Below, piece by piece: positions 50,567-60,442 of a stretch of 64,000 nucleotides of DNA; within the stretch, counting starts at the first letter, position 1; each line of letters starts with the position of its first letter. Where the stretch lies: positions 3,392-67,391 of the forward strand of contig CAKTFJ010000007.1 in the NCBI GenBank assembly GCA_934555825.1, in the 5' to 3' direction. Both the position numbers and the translations under genes were made by a program. The stretch is from an uncultured Hyphomicrobium sp. GTDB lineage: Bacteria; Pseudomonadota; Alphaproteobacteria; Rhizobiales; Hyphomicrobiaceae. The notes below the pieces were generated by a model. The model did not search any database. It saw only the letters and a program-made list of their open reading frames with translations, and was not told the DNA's origin.

Positions 50567-52342
50567 GTGCCCGCGGTTCCATTCTTGCCGAAAAACGCGC
50601 CGTTCACGGCCGAAGAAATCGACGTGCTGAACGGGCTCGTTCAGCGCTCGACGCCGTTGCAGCGCAGTTGGCTCTCGGGCTTCCTTGCAGGCCTCGATGC
50701 GGCCCAGGGCCAAGTGGCCGGGGCCGTCGCGCCGGCGCCTGCCCCCCGTGCGCGCGAGCCGCTGACGATTCTCTATGGCAGTGAGTCCGGAAACGCCGAG
50801 ACGCTCGCGTTGAAGGCGAAGAAGCTGGCAGCCAAGCAGAACTTCGACGCCAAGGTCGTCGATATGGCCGATGCCGACCTTTCTTCGCTCGCCAAGGTCA
50901 AGAACCTCATCGTTTACATCTCGACCTGGGGCGAGGGCGACCCGCCGCAGCGGGCCGAAGACTTCTATAAGGCGCTGCTGGCCGAAGATGCGCCGCGCTT
51001 CGAGGGCGTGCGCTTTGCCGTGCTTGCGCTCGGCGACACGGCTTATGTGAACTTCTGCCAGACGGGCCGCGAGATCGATACGCGCCTGGAAGCGCTGGGC
51101 GGCAACCGTGTCCACGCCCGCCAGGACCTCGATCTCGATTTCCAGAAGCAGGCTGCGGCCTGGACCGACAAGGCCCTCGAGGTGTTGGCGCCCGCCGAGC
51201 CCGCAACGACGGTTGTCCACGTCGACTTCAAAGGCCCCGGCGCCGAGGACGACGAGGAGCGCTTCACCGCCGAAAATCCGATCGAGGCGGAGATCACGGA
51301 TCTGATCAATCTCAACGGCACGGGTTCGAGCCGCGAGACGTGGCACGCCGAATTTGCCGTCGAGGACCCTGCCTTCGTTTATAAGCCGGGCGATGCGATC
51401 GGCCTCTATCCCGAGAACGATCCCGAGCTGGCGGACGAACTGCTGGAGGTCGTGGGTCTCTCCGGAGACGCCGCGCTCAAGCAGAAGCTCCTTCGCAACC
51501 TCGACATCACGACCGTGTCACGCCCGTTGGTGGATGCGTACGCGAAGCTCACCGGCCGCACGGACGTGGCGAAGCTGCTCGAAGGCGATGCGCTGGCGCG
51601 CTTCACGGCCGACCACCAACTCATCGATGTGTTCGCGACGTACCCGGAGAAGCTCTCCGCCGACCAACTTGCGGGCCTGCTGCGGCCGCTCCCCGGTCGC
51701 CTTTATTCGGTGGCGTCGAGCCTCAAGGCGCATCCCGGCGAAGCGCACCTGTGCGTGGGCGCAGTCCGCTGGTCGTCTCACGGCCGCACGCGCAAGGGCG
51801 TGACCTCGACCTATCTGGCCGACCGGCGCAAGGTGGGCGACAAGGCGCGCATCTATATCAAGCCGAACCGCCACTTCGGCCTGCCTGCCGATGGCAACAC
51901 GCCGATCATCATGATCGGCGCGGGCACCGGCGTGGCGCCATACCGCGGCTTCATCGAGGAGCGCGCCGAGAACGGCGATTCCGGCAAGAGCTGGCTGTTC
52001 TTCGGCGAGCGCAATTTCTCCTACGACTTCCTCTACCAGCTCGAATGGCAGGATCATCTGGAGTCGGGCGCGCTTTCGCGCATCGACGTTGCGTTCTCGC
52101 GCGATCAGCCGGAGAAGATCTATGTCCAGCATCGCCTCTGGGAACGCCGCGACGAGATCCAGGGCTGGATCGCGGATGGCGCCCACATCTACGTGTGCGG
52201 CGACGAGAAAGGCATGGCCAAGGATGTCGACGCGACGCTCGTCAAAATCCTGGCTGAGGCTGCGAAGAGCGACGAGGACGCAGGCCGCGCGAAGCTCAAG
52301 GAGTTGACCAAGGCCGGCCGCTACCAGCGCGACGTTTACTAG
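50567..52342 (+). CDS. cysJ: Assimilatory sulfite reductase flavoprotein subunit
   Basis: A 591-residue flavoprotein: flavodoxin domain (LTILYGSESGNAETLALKAKKLA near residue 65), FAD-binding connection domain (GRLYSVASSLKAHPGEAHLC), and NADPH domain (IIMIGAGTGVAPYRGFI and a final GRYQRDVY). It passes NADPH electrons to the hemoprotein CysI. The GTG start at 50567 is chosen because GGGAGGA lies about 8 bases upstream; ATG at 50549 and GTG at 50516 are alternatives. Followed by cysI after 89 bases. Confidence 0.93.
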   Translation: MPAVPFLPKNAPFTAEEIDVLNGLVQRSTPLQRSWLSGFLAGLDAAQGQVAGAVAPAPAPRAREPLTILYGSESGNAETLALKAKKLAAKQNFDAKVVDMADADLSSLAKVKNLIVYISTWGEGDPPQRAEDFYKALLAEDAPRFEGVRFAVLALGDTAYVNFCQTGREIDTRLEALGGNRVHARQDLDLDFQKQAAAWTDKALEVLAPAEPATTVVHVDFKGPGAEDDEERFTAENPIEAEITDLINLNGTGSSRETWHAEFAVEDPAFVYKPGDAIGLYPENDPELADELLEVVGLSGDAALKQKLLRNLDITTVSRPLVDAYAKLTGRTDVAKLLEGDALARFTADHQLIDVFATYPEKLSADQLAGLLRPLPGRLYSVASSLKAHPGEAHLCVGAVRWSSHGRTRKGVTSTYLADRRKVGDKARIYIKPNRHFGLPADGNTPIIMIGAGTGVAPYRGFIEERAENGDSGKSWLFFGERNFSYDFLYQLEWQDHLESGALSRIDVAFSRDQPEKIYVQHRLWERRDEIQGWIADGAHIYVCGDEKGMAKDVDATLVKILAEAAKSDEDAGRAKLKELTKAGRYQRDVY

Positions 52343-52431
52343 ACCGGCAGCACTGTAGGGCTTTCCCCGGGGCACACGTGCCCCGGCGAGCCGCACACCG
52401 ATTGCCTTAGGCTGAAATCCGAGACACTGCC

Positions 52432-54156
52432 ATGACCGAAAAGACCGACAAGCGCGCCCGTAACGAGTTCCTCAAGGAAGAAAGCCACTTCCTGCGCGGC
52501 ACCATCGCCGACGGCTTGGCGCACGTCGAGACCGGCGCCATTTCCGACGACGACACGCAGCTTATCAAGTTCCACGGCTCCTACATGCAGGACGACCGGG
52601 ACATCCGCGGTGAGCGTTCGAAGAAGAAGCTTGAAAAGGCGTTCAGCTTCATGATCCGCCTGCGCCTTCCGGGCGGGCTAGTCTCGCCCGAGCAGTGGAT
52701 CAAGCTCGACGACATCGCCGGCACCTATGCGAACGGCTCGCTGCGTCTCACGACACGCGCCACGTTCCAGTACCACGGCGTCATCAAGTCGAACCTGCGC
52801 CGCACGATGCAGGCGATCAACGGGGCCTGCCTCGATACCATTGCGGCGTGCGGCGACGTCAATCGCAACGTGATGTGCGTAGCGAACCCGTTCTTCTCGC
52901 CGGTTCATGCCGCAGCCGGTGAGTTTGCGCGCAAGGTGAGCGATCATCTTCTGCCGAAGACGAGCGCCTACCACGAGATCTGGCTGGAGGGCGACAAGGT
53001 CGAGGACATGTCGCGTCCGGCCGTCGTCGACACCGAGCCGCTCTACGGCACGCACTACCTGCCGCGCAAATTCAAGATCGTGATCGCCGTGCCGCCTCAT
53101 AACGACGGCGACGTGTTCGCGCACGACCTCGGCTTCATCGCCATTACCAACGCGAAGGGCGAGCTGGAAGGTTGGAACGTCTCCATCGGTGGCGGCATGG
53201 GCATGACGCACGGCGACACCGCCACCTTCCCGCGCGCGGGCGATGTCATCGGCTTCTGCACGCCCGAGCAGGCGATCGACGTGGCCGAAAAGGTGATGCT
53301 CGTGCAGCGCGATTGGGGCAACCGCGAGAACCGCGCCAATGCGCGCCTGAAGTACACCGTCGAGCGTTTCGGTGTCGACAAGTACCGGACCGAGGTCGAA
53401 AGCCGCCTTGGGTACAAACTTGGCGAAGCGCGCCCCTTCAAGTTCACGTCCATGGGCGATCCCATCGGCTGGTACCAGGGCCCCGACAAGAAGTGGCACC
53501 TCGGCCTCTTCATCGAGGCCGGGCGCATCAGGGACTTTCCTGGCCGCCATCTGCGCACGGCCATCCGTGAGATCGCGGAAGCCGGCGGCATCACCTTCTC
53601 GGTGACGGGCAACCAGAACATCATCATCTGCAACGCGAGCGCGAAGCAGAAGACCAAGATCGACGCGATCCTCAAATCGCACGGCATCGACATCTCGACC
53701 TCGTCGGGCCTGCGCCGCAACTCCATCTCGTGCGTTGCACTCCCGACGTGCGCACTCGCGCTTGCCGAGAGCGAGCGCTTCCTGCCGGAGCTGATCACGA
53801 CGCTGGAAGACAGCCTCGACAAGGCGGGTCTGCGCAATGACGACATCGTCATCCGCATGACCGGCTGCCCCAACGGTTGCGGCCGTCCGTACATGGCCGA
53901 GATCGGCTTCGTTGGACGCTCGCCGGGCCTTTACAATCTCTACCTCGGCGCAGCGCACGAGGGCACGCGGCTGAATAAGCTCTACGCGCAGGACGTCGGC
54001 AAGGCGCGGATCGTCGAGCTTCTGGAGCCCTTGTTCCTGCGCTACGCCAAGGAGCGGGATGAGGGCGAGCGCTTCGGCGACTTCGTGATCCGCGCGGGCG
54101 TCGTGAAGCCGACGCTCGGCGGCAACACTTTCCACGACGACATCACGCTGGCCTAA
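52432..54156 (+). CDS. cysI: Assimilatory sulfite reductase hemoprotein subunit
   Basis: A 574-residue siroheme/[4Fe-4S] reductase converting sulfite to sulfide. It has the duplicated ferredoxin-like domains (LRLTTRATFQYHGVIKSNLR) and the cluster cysteines CVALPTC and CPNGC in RMTGCPNGCGRPYMAEIG. The length agrees with CysI. It works with CysJ encoded just upstream. Transcription ends in the hairpin at 54182. Confidence 0.96.
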   Translation: MTEKTDKRARNEFLKEESHFLRGTIADGLAHVETGAISDDDTQLIKFHGSYMQDDRDIRGERSKKKLEKAFSFMIRLRLPGGLVSPEQWIKLDDIAGTYANGSLRLTTRATFQYHGVIKSNLRRTMQAINGACLDTIAACGDVNRNVMCVANPFFSPVHAAAGEFARKVSDHLLPKTSAYHEIWLEGDKVEDMSRPAVVDTEPLYGTHYLPRKFKIVIAVPPHNDGDVFAHDLGFIAITNAKGELEGWNVSIGGGMGMTHGDTATFPRAGDVIGFCTPEQAIDVAEKVMLVQRDWGNRENRANARLKYTVERFGVDKYRTEVESRLGYKLGEARPFKFTSMGDPIGWYQGPDKKWHLGLFIEAGRIRDFPGRHLRTAIREIAEAGGITFSVTGNQNIIICNASAKQKTKIDAILKSHGIDISTSSGLRRNSISCVALPTCALALAESERFLPELITTLEDSLDKAGLRNDDIVIRMTGCPNGCGRPYMAEIGFVGRSPGLYNLYLGAAHEGTRLNKLYAQDVGKARIVELLEPLFLRYAKERDEGERFGDFVIRAGVVKPTLGGNTFHDDITLA

Positions 54157-54181
54157 GTCACGGCGGCTGCCGTCTCAGTTC

Positions 54182-54210
54182 CACGCGAAGGGCGATCAAC
54201 CCTTCGCGTG
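54182..54210. terminator. Terminator hairpin between cysI and permease gene
   Basis: An 11-base-pair perfect stem CACGCGAAGGG with CCCTTCGCGTG and a 7-base loop. It overlaps the stop codon of the convergent permease gene. No long T-run; probably a shared structured 3' end. Confidence 0.55.
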
Positions 54211-55002
54211 AAGCTGGTAGGCTGCAAACACGAGAATCGCTGCAAGGGCGGAGCGTAAGAGCCAGTCCGGCAGAATGCCGGTGAGCCGCGATCCGAGCGC
54301 GATCCCCGGAAGCGACCCCAAAAGCAACAGCCCAAGCAGAGCGAAATCCGCGTTCCCCATGCCGAGGTGCCCGAGCCCGGAGACAAGCGTCAGCGGCACG
54401 GCGTGCACGATGTCCGTGCCGATAAGGTATCGCGGCCGCAGAGCAGGGTAGAGCAGCGTCAGCACGACAACGCCGATGGCGCCTGCACCGACCGACGTCA
54501 GCGTCACGACCGATCCGAGAAGGACGCCGAGCAGCATCGTCGGAAAGGGCCGGGCCGCCGTCTCGTCGGCTTTGTCAGGCGCATCCTGGAACGAAGCGCG
54601 TTTCATGAACGGATAAATGAGCAGCGCAAACGAGCTCAGGATCAAGGCCGCCGAGAGGCCCGTCTTGATCACGGCCGCCATCGTTGCAAGGTCGGGCTCG
54701 AGGATTTTGATCAACGCGAGCATGGCGAGAGAGCCCGGCACGCTGCCCGCAGCCAGCCACCGCACGATGCGCCAGTTCACGTGACCGAACGTGTGATGCG
54801 GCGCGACGGCCGATGCCTTGGTGATCGCGGCGAACAGAAGATCGGTACCGACCGCGATGGCGGGCGAGATGCCGACCTTCGTGATCAGAAACGGCGTCAT
54901 CAGCGAGCCCGCGCCGACACCCGTCATGCCGACGAGAAATCCGACCACAAGTCCGCCGCTAACGATCTGCGGCCACAAAGAAAGAACGGACGTGTCGAAC
55001 AT
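54196..55002 (-). CDS. TauE/SafE family sulfite/anion permease 1
   Basis: A 268-residue membrane protein with about eight membrane segments. VVGFLVGMTGVGAGSLMTPFLI and VGTDLLFAAITKASAVAPHH are the conserved half-motifs of the family, repeated later as LLGSVVTLTSVGAGAIGVVVL. Members export sulfite or sulfoacetate, or import sulfate or other anions. Encoded 14 bases downstream of a second family member, between cysI and cysN, so a sulfate/sulfite transport role is likely. Confidence 0.92.
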   Translation of the reverse strand: MFDTSVLSLWPQIVSGGLVVGFLVGMTGVGAGSLMTPFLITKVGISPAIAVGTDLLFAAITKASAVAPHHTFGHVNWRIVRWLAAGSVPGSLAMLALIKILEPDLATMAAVIKTGLSAALILSSFALLIYPFMKRASFQDAPDKADETAARPFPTMLLGVLLGSVVTLTSVGAGAIGVVVLTLLYPALRPRYLIGTDIVHAVPLTLVSGLGHLGMGNADFALLGLLLLGSLPGIALGSRLTGILPDWLLRSALAAILVFAAYQLHAKG

Positions 55003-55016
55003 GCGAGGAGGACCGC

Positions 55017-55757
55017 CTAAATAAATACGCGATAAATCGTATGCATACTAAGCAGGACGACCACGCAGCCGACGGCGAGCATGAGCACCTTCGCCGGGAT
55101 GTGTTTCGCCGCGAGCGCCGCAAACGGAGCAGCGATCACGCCGCCGATGATGAGCCCGAGAATGATCGGCCAGAGGCTGAGTCCGATGGTGACGAAGAAC
55201 GTCGCCGAGATCGTCAGTGTGACGAAAAACTCCGCGAGATTGACGGAACCGATCGCATAGCGCGGCGTCGCGCCCTGTCCGAGCAGGCTTGACGTCACGA
55301 TCGGTCCCCAACCCCCGCCGCCCATGGCGTCGAGCAGGCCGCCGAAGAAGCCGAGCGGCGCAACCGTACGCGGTTGCACGCCCTCACGCTGACGCGCACC
55401 AAGCGCCTTCCAGATGATGACGAGACCGAGCAGCAAAAGATACGCCGCAATGAACGGCTTCAGCGTGTCGCCCGGAAACTCCGAGAGCACGTACGCGCCG
55501 ATGGCACCGCCGATGGCGCCCGGTACCGCGAGACGCCACAGAAGTTTGCGGTCGACGTTGCCGAGCTTCCAGTGCGCGGCACCGGACGCGCCTGTCGTGA
55601 ACGTCTCTGCCGCGTGCACGCATGCGCTTGCCGTGGCCGGCGGTACGCCCGCGCTGAGAAGGACGGAGGTGGCTGTCACTCCGTAGGCCATGCCTATAGC
55701 GCCGTCGATCATTTGGGCCAGGAACCCAACGATGACGTAGAAGAGAATGTCGTCCAT
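55017..55757 (-). CDS. TauE/SafE family sulfite/anion permease 2
   Basis: A 246-residue membrane protein. The start is taken at MDDILFYVIVGFLAQMIDG; a GTG 33 bases upstream is possible. GFLAQMIDGAIGMAYGVTATS is the typical first half-motif, and FFGGLLDAMGGGGWGPIVTSSLLGQG the second. Different in sequence from permease 1, so the tandem pair is an old duplication or a heteromeric transporter. Probable substrate sulfate or sulfite, by context. Confidence 0.92.
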   Translation of the reverse strand: MDDILFYVIVGFLAQMIDGAIGMAYGVTATSVLLSAGVPPATASACVHAAETFTTGASGAAHWKLGNVDRKLLWRLAVPGAIGGAIGAYVLSEFPGDTLKPFIAAYLLLLGLVIIWKALGARQREGVQPRTVAPLGFFGGLLDAMGGGGWGPIVTSSLLGQGATPRYAIGSVNLAEFFVTLTISATFFVTIGLSLWPIILGLIIGGVIAAPFAALAAKHIPAKVLMLAVGCVVVLLSMHTIYRVFI

Positions 55758-55891
55758 GATGACCGGCAGCGTTTCCGTTTTTGTTGCCACTCAATACCAG
55801 ACAACACGCGCCGAGCGATACAGATTTGTTCGCTCTAGGTCATTGAAGACGCATTTAAATTTCGGATTTCTGATGGGGTGCGAACACGACA

Positions 55892-55925
55892 GGAGCCCGC
55901 CTCTCAGATGCGAGAGGCGGGCTCC
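55892..55925 (-). terminator. Strong hairpin after cysN
   Basis: A 14-base-pair perfect stem GGAGCCCGCCTCTC with GAGAGGCGGGCTCC and a six-base loop, 35 bases past the cysN stop. The T content after it on the minus strand is low (CTGTCGTG), but its stability suggests it ends the cysHDN transcript. Confidence 0.6.
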
Positions 55926-55959
55926 ATTTCTTCGTCGAAGGTGCGTGCGAGCGAGACGC

Positions 55960-57516
55960 TTAAATCGAATAGTCCGGTGCGTTCTCGATCTCGACGTTGA
56001 TGCCGGCAGCCCGAAGAATGAGAGCCACTTCGTTCGCGCGACGGCGGAATTCTGCGTCCGACTGCGGGCTGTCGCCGAGATCGGAGTTGAGCCCGCGTTC
56101 AAGCATCGCGCGCGTCAACACGAAGGTGTTCTCGTCGGCTTCCGCCGCTTCGGCCTTCGCAGACGTGATAACGCCGCCGGCGACGGAGCCGCCTGTGATG
56201 GCGTCCACAAGCACGAAGCTTCCCGTTTCCGGGGCTTCCGTGAATGTATCGATTGCGGCGGTGCGTCCGAGTGCGATGGTGCCGATTGCGATGTCGTTCG
56301 TCCCGCACGCGTCCGCTTCATGCGTCTCAAGCGTTTCGAGATCGAGCAATGCGCTGATCTTCAGATTGGAAACTGGCGTGAGGTCGGTTGCCGTACGCAG
56401 AAGATAGGAGCCGCGCGGATCATAGGCCGTCTCGCTCAGCCACACCATCCGCGCTTCGAGAACGCGCGCGGCAAGTGGCGGCATGTCGCCCTTGGAGAGC
56501 ACGGCGCCGCGCGCCACGTCGATGTCCGTGTCGAGCTGGATCGCGACGGCTTGGCCCTGCGAGGCAGTTTCGAAATCGCCGTTCATGGTCGAGATGCGCA
56601 GGATCTTGGCTTTGCGCTTGGAAAGCGCATCGACGACCGTCTCGCCCACGCGCACGCTGCCGCCGCTGACGGTGCCTGCAAGGCCACGGAAGTCGTTGCG
56701 GCTATCGCGCAGGACTGTCTGCACGGGGAAGCGGAACGGGCCGGTGGGCTCGGTGACGCGGCTCGGCAGGCTTTCCAGATGCTCGAGCAGCGTGGGGCCG
56801 GTGTACCAGGGCATGTGCGCCGACGCGCTCGCGACGTTGTCGCCGGAAACGGCGGCCGTCGGAATGACGGTCGTCTCCCAGAAGCCGAAGCGCCACGAGA
56901 AGGTTTCGAAGTCGGCTTCGATCTTGCGGAATGTCGACTCCGACCAATCGACGAGATCCATCTTGTTGACGACGAGGATGACGCGCTTCACGCCGACGAG
57001 GTCGAGGATTGCCGCGTGGCGGCGCGTCTGGGTCTTGATGCCGTGGCGTGCATCGATCAGCAAAATCGCGACGTCGGCGTGCGAGGCGCCCGACGCCATG
57101 TTGCGCGTGTATTGCTCGTGTCCTGGGCTGTCGATGACGACAATGCGCCGTGTCGCGGTGTCGAAATAGCGCCAGGCGATGTCGATGGTGATGCCCTGTT
57201 CGCGCTCGGCGACGAGGCCGTCCATGAGTAGGCTGAAGTCCGGGTTGCCGCCGTCGACCTTCTTGCCGCGCTCGAGCGTCTCGCGCTGGTCGTCATAGAG
57301 ATCGGTAGCATCCCAGAGCAGGCGGCCGATGAGCGTCGACTTGCCATCATCCACGGAGCCGCATGTGAGCACACGCAAGAGGCCGGAAAGCTCGGGCGCG
57401 ATCTCGTCGATGTTGGCGCCTGAAGGCGAAGCGGCCGTCTGGTCGGAAACGACCTTGAGCGGCGCTTTCGACGCGCCGGACTGGGACTTCTGCAGGGCGG
57501 TGGGCTGTGCGGACAT
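55960..57516 (-). CDS. cysN: Sulfate adenylyltransferase GTPase subunit
   Basis: A 518-residue elongation-factor-like GTPase. P-loop GSVDDGKSTLIGRLL, G3 region VIDSPGHEQYTRNMASGASHADV, and G4 NKMDLVD are intact. There is no C-terminal APS kinase domain, so this is CysN rather than the NodQ/CysNC fusion. It drives synthesis of adenylyl sulfate with CysD. It follows cysD by two bases. Confidence 0.96.
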   Translation of the reverse strand: MSAQPTALQKSQSGASKAPLKVVSDQTAASPSGANIDEIAPELSGLLRVLTCGSVDDGKSTLIGRLLWDATDLYDDQRETLERGKKVDGGNPDFSLLMDGLVAEREQGITIDIAWRYFDTATRRIVVIDSPGHEQYTRNMASGASHADVAILLIDARHGIKTQTRRHAAILDLVGVKRVILVVNKMDLVDWSESTFRKIEADFETFSWRFGFWETTVIPTAAVSGDNVASASAHMPWYTGPTLLEHLESLPSRVTEPTGPFRFPVQTVLRDSRNDFRGLAGTVSGGSVRVGETVVDALSKRKAKILRISTMNGDFETASQGQAVAIQLDTDIDVARGAVLSKGDMPPLAARVLEARMVWLSETAYDPRGSYLLRTATDLTPVSNLKISALLDLETLETHEADACGTNDIAIGTIALGRTAAIDTFTEAPETGSFVLVDAITGGSVAGGVITSAKAEAAEADENTFVLTRAMLERGLNSDLGDSPQSDAEFRRRANEVALILRAAGINVEIENAPDYSI

Positions 57517-57518
57517 GA

Positions 57519-58424
57519 TTAGAAGTACCCTTCCTGCTTCTTCTTTTCCATCGCGCCGACTTGATCGTGATCGATAAGGCGGCCCTGACGCTCGGACGTG
57601 CGCGCACCGAGCGTTTCCGCAACCACGCTTTCCATATCGGCAGCATCGGATTCGACGGCGGCCGTTAGCGGATAACAGCCGAGCGTGCGGAAGCGCACGC
57701 GCCGGTTCACGACCTCTTCTCCCGGCTTCAGCGTCAGGCGCGCGTCGTCCTGCATGATGAGCTGCCCGCCGCGTACGATGGTCGGGCGTTCGTCCGCGAA
57801 GTAGAGCGGCACGACGTCAAGCTTTTCGCGAAGGATGTAACGCCAGACGTCGCGTTCGGTCCAATTCGAGAGCGGGAACACGCGCACCGTTTCGCCTGCG
57901 CCGAGACGGCCGTTGAGGAGGCGCCACATCTCGGGGCGTTGACGGCGTGGATCCCAGCGATGGCCCTCGGCGCGGAACGAGAACACGCGCTCTTTCGCGC
58001 GGCTCGCTTCCTCGTCGCGGCGTGCGCCGCCGAACGCGGCATCGAACGCGTATTTATCGAGCGCCTGCTTGAGCGGCACCGTCTTCATCACGTCCGTGTA
58101 GACGGAAGGAGAGTAGTCGAGCGGGTTGATGCCCTTCGCCGCGCCGTCCTCGTTGGTGTGCACGATGAGGTCGAGATCGAAGTCGCGCGCCGTCTTGTCG
58201 CGAAACGCGATCATGTCGCGGAACTTCCAGCCCGTATCGATGTGCAGCAGCGGAAACGGCAGGCGAGCCGGCCAAAACGCCTTGCGCGCGAGGTGGAGCA
58301 ACACCGTCGAGTCCTTGCCGATGGAATAGAGCAGGACAGGCTTGCGGAACTGGGCCGCCGCTTCGCGGAAGATATGGATGCTCTCGGCTTCGAGGAGGTC
58401 GAGATGCGAAATCTGTTGCGTCAT
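57519..58424 (-). CDS. cysD: Sulfate adenylyltransferase catalytic subunit
   Basis: A 301-residue PP-loop ATP sulfurylase subunit. [21 protein letters not shown] holds the SxGKDS loop; [25 protein letters not shown] is the conserved arginine-rich region, and [15 protein letters not shown] follows. Start at MTQQISHLD, overlapping the cysH stop by four bases. Middle gene of cysH-D-N. Confidence 0.97.
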   Translation of the reverse strand: MTQQISHLDLLEAESIHIFREAAAQFRKPVLLYSIGKDSTVLLHLARKAFWPARLPFPLLHIDTGWKFRDMIAFRDKTARDFDLDLIVHTNEDGAAKGINPLDYSPSVYTDVMKTVPLKQALDKYAFDAAFGGARRDEEASRAKERVFSFRAEGHRWDPRRQRPEMWRLLNGRLGAGETVRVFPLSNWTERDVWRYILREKLDVVPLYFADERPTIVRGGQLIMQDDARLTLKPGEEVVNRRVRFRTLGCYPLTAAVESDAADMESVVAETLGARTSERQGRLIDHDQVGAMEKKKQEGYF

Positions 58425-59227
58425 GCGTGGGCCTCTTTCGGCTTCGGGCGGTTGTGAAGCCCGCACTCTTTGCCGTCCTCGTTCTCCCACCACCAGCGGC
58501 CGGCGCGGATATCCTCACCGGGTCGGATGGCGCGCGTGCACGGCTGGCATCCGATGGACGGAAAGCCGCGTGCGTGGAGCTGATTGATCGGAACTCTGTT
58601 GGCGACGATGTAGGCCTCGAGCGTCTCAAGGCTCCAGTCGGCGATGGGGTTCAGCTTGACGAGGCCCTGCACCGCATCCCAGGCCGCGAACGGAACATGC
58701 GAGCGCCCTTGGGATTGATCGCGCCGGAGCCCCGTGATCCATCCTGCAGCGCCTGTGAGCGCCTTGTTCAGCGGCAGCACCTTGCGCACGTGGCAGCATG
58801 CCTTGCGCGCCTCGATCGACTGGCGAAAGCCCATGATGCCATCGCGGGCGACGAGCGCCTCGACGTCGGCGGCTTCCGGAAACACCACGCGGACGGCCGG
58901 CTTATAGCGCAGCACGCTGGCTTCGAGGGTTTCGAGCGTCTCGGGGAAATGGCGCCCTGTGTCGAGCGTGAAGACGTCGAACGCACGCCCCGTCGCGTCG
59001 ATGGCGTGGAGCACGGCCTGATCCTCGATCCCGAGGCTGGTGGAGAAGGCGATCCGTCCTGGAATCGCATCGGAAATGGCGACCAGACGCGCCTCGATGG
59101 TGTCGAGGGCGGCAAGTTCAGCATCGAGACGGGTCGCGAGCGCGTCCCCGCCGCCGGCAAGGGCGGAATGATCTGTCGGCGCACCGGCGGAGCCTCCGGC
59201 GCGCACCTGAACACTCGATTGGGTCAT
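58421..59227 (-). CDS. cysH: Adenylyl-sulfate / phosphoadenylyl-sulfate reductase
   Basis: A 268-residue thioredoxin-dependent reductase. The cysteine pairs [11 protein letters not shown] and GCQPCTRAI bind a [4Fe-4S] cluster and mark the plant/bacterial APS-reductase type. The catalytic cysteine is in the C-terminal [23 protein letters not shown] begins the PP-loop-like fold. No cysC (APS kinase) was seen in the window, which fits APS reduction. First gene of the leftward operon. Confidence 0.95.
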   Translation of the reverse strand: MTQSSVQVRAGGSAGAPTDHSALAGGGDALATRLDAELAALDTIEARLVAISDAIPGRIAFSTSLGIEDQAVLHAIDATGRAFDVFTLDTGRHFPETLETLEASVLRYKPAVRVVFPEAADVEALVARDGIMGFRQSIEARKACCHVRKVLPLNKALTGAAGWITGLRRDQSQGRSHVPFAAWDAVQGLVKLNPIADWSLETLEAYIVANRVPINQLHARGFPSIGCQPCTRAIRPGEDIRAGRWWWENEDGKECGLHNRPKPKEAHA

Positions 59228-59448
59228 GAAATCCTCCGATGGCCGGAAGCTAATGAAATGCCGTTCCCAAATAAAGGGGCGTCCTGAAATAAAAATAGTA
59301 TCTCATTCCGAGAGGGCGGAGGTGGAGAAAAATTGTTCCGCAGAGGCTGCTTTGGGAACCATTTCTTGCAGAGCAGCATGGCTCAGCACCGCCCCGCAGC
59401 GTCGGGGCGGATCTAACAGCCCTCGGCGGAATGGAAAACGGACGCTCT
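59228..59448. other. Control region upstream of cysH, no gene
   Basis: About 220 bases with an AT-rich part at 59255-59330 next to the cysH start, the likely promoter. No riboswitch or coding sequence was recognised. Confidence 0.4.
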
Positions 59449-59889
59449 CTACCAGGTCCCAGTGTTCTCCATGGACGCCCAAGGGTCGGCTTTGGGCAAT
59501 GAAGGCCCCTTTTGGAGAAGCTCGATCGAGATGCCGTCGGGAGAGCGGACGAAGGCCATGCGTCCGTCCCGCGGCGGCCGGTTAATGACCACGCCGCCTT
59601 CCGCAAGCTTGGCGCAGGCCGCATAGATGTCGTCCACCTCGAACGCCAGGTGGCCGAAGTTGCGGCCGGAGCCGTACTCCTCAGGATCCCAGTTGTGGGT
59701 GAGTTCGATCAGAGGCGCCTTTTCGGTGCCCGCCTGCGGCTCGTCCCCGGGCGCGGCGAGGAAGACCAGCGTAAAGCGTCCGATGGGGTTCGCGATCCGC
59801 CGCGTTTCGACAAGACCGAGCAGCCCGCAATAGAACGCCAGACTGTCTTCGAGGCTCCTGACGCGAACCATAGTATGGAGATAGCGCAT
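59449..59889 (-). CDS. VOC family protein (glyoxalase I-like)
   Basis: A 146-residue vicinal-oxygen-chelate protein. [26 protein letters not shown] is the glyoxalase I N-terminus. [28 protein letters not shown] carries two typical metal or substrate residues (histidine and glutamate), and [13 protein letters not shown] supplies the last glutamate. It is probably lactoylglutathione lyase, detoxifying methylglyoxal. Start at 59889; upstream 103 codons in frame are rejected. Confidence 0.9.
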   Translation of the reverse strand: MRYLHTMVRVRSLEDSLAFYCGLLGLVETRRIANPIGRFTLVFLAAPGDEPQAGTEKAPLIELTHNWDPEEYGSGRNFGHLAFEVDDIYAACAKLAEGGVVINRPPRDGRMAFVRSPDGISIELLQKGPSLPKADPWASMENTGTW

Positions 59890-60442
59890 ATGGACCTCTC
59901 GCTGTTGCACGCATATCACGCGAAACATCCCATGAACACAAGGAGCGGAGCCGCCCAACCCGGCGACTTCCCTCAGCTTTCGCGCTCGACGGGCTCCAAA
60001 TGACGTTATCCCCAGGCCCTCCACTGGCTTCGCTGGAGGCCCGGACCCTGCGTCCCAATCTCCGGGAATCCCGTTAGCAGGCCTGTCGTCAAAGCGAATC
60101 ACTTGGCAGCTCTGCGGGCCCGAGCGGACCCAAAAAGCACCTCGATGCACATGCGACACGGCTGGGATCAGCCCAGGCTCAGAAAATTTCCGGAACATTG
60201 GATTGCTAAAAAAGGGTTAATGAACTCAGTCCCTTGCTGGTCCCATCTCATGTGGACATGCCGTGAGTGGCGTCCCATCCGATGTGCCCCATCTGGACGA
60301 GGGGCTGGCCTCGACCCTTCGAGGTGATATTCTCCGCTCATCGCCGAGACCGAATACAGTCGATGTTGAGGGCTGACACTGTATTGGGGGCAAGGCGGCG
60401 CATTGATGTTCAACGTAGGCCAAGTATAGGCGGGGTAAAATT
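59890..60442. other. Long intergenic region before the cold-shock gene
   Basis: About 550 bases with no convincing gene. A long 5' untranslated leader of the cold-shock mRNA would fit, since such mRNAs are often regulated by leader structure. Otherwise nothing recognised. Confidence 0.4.
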
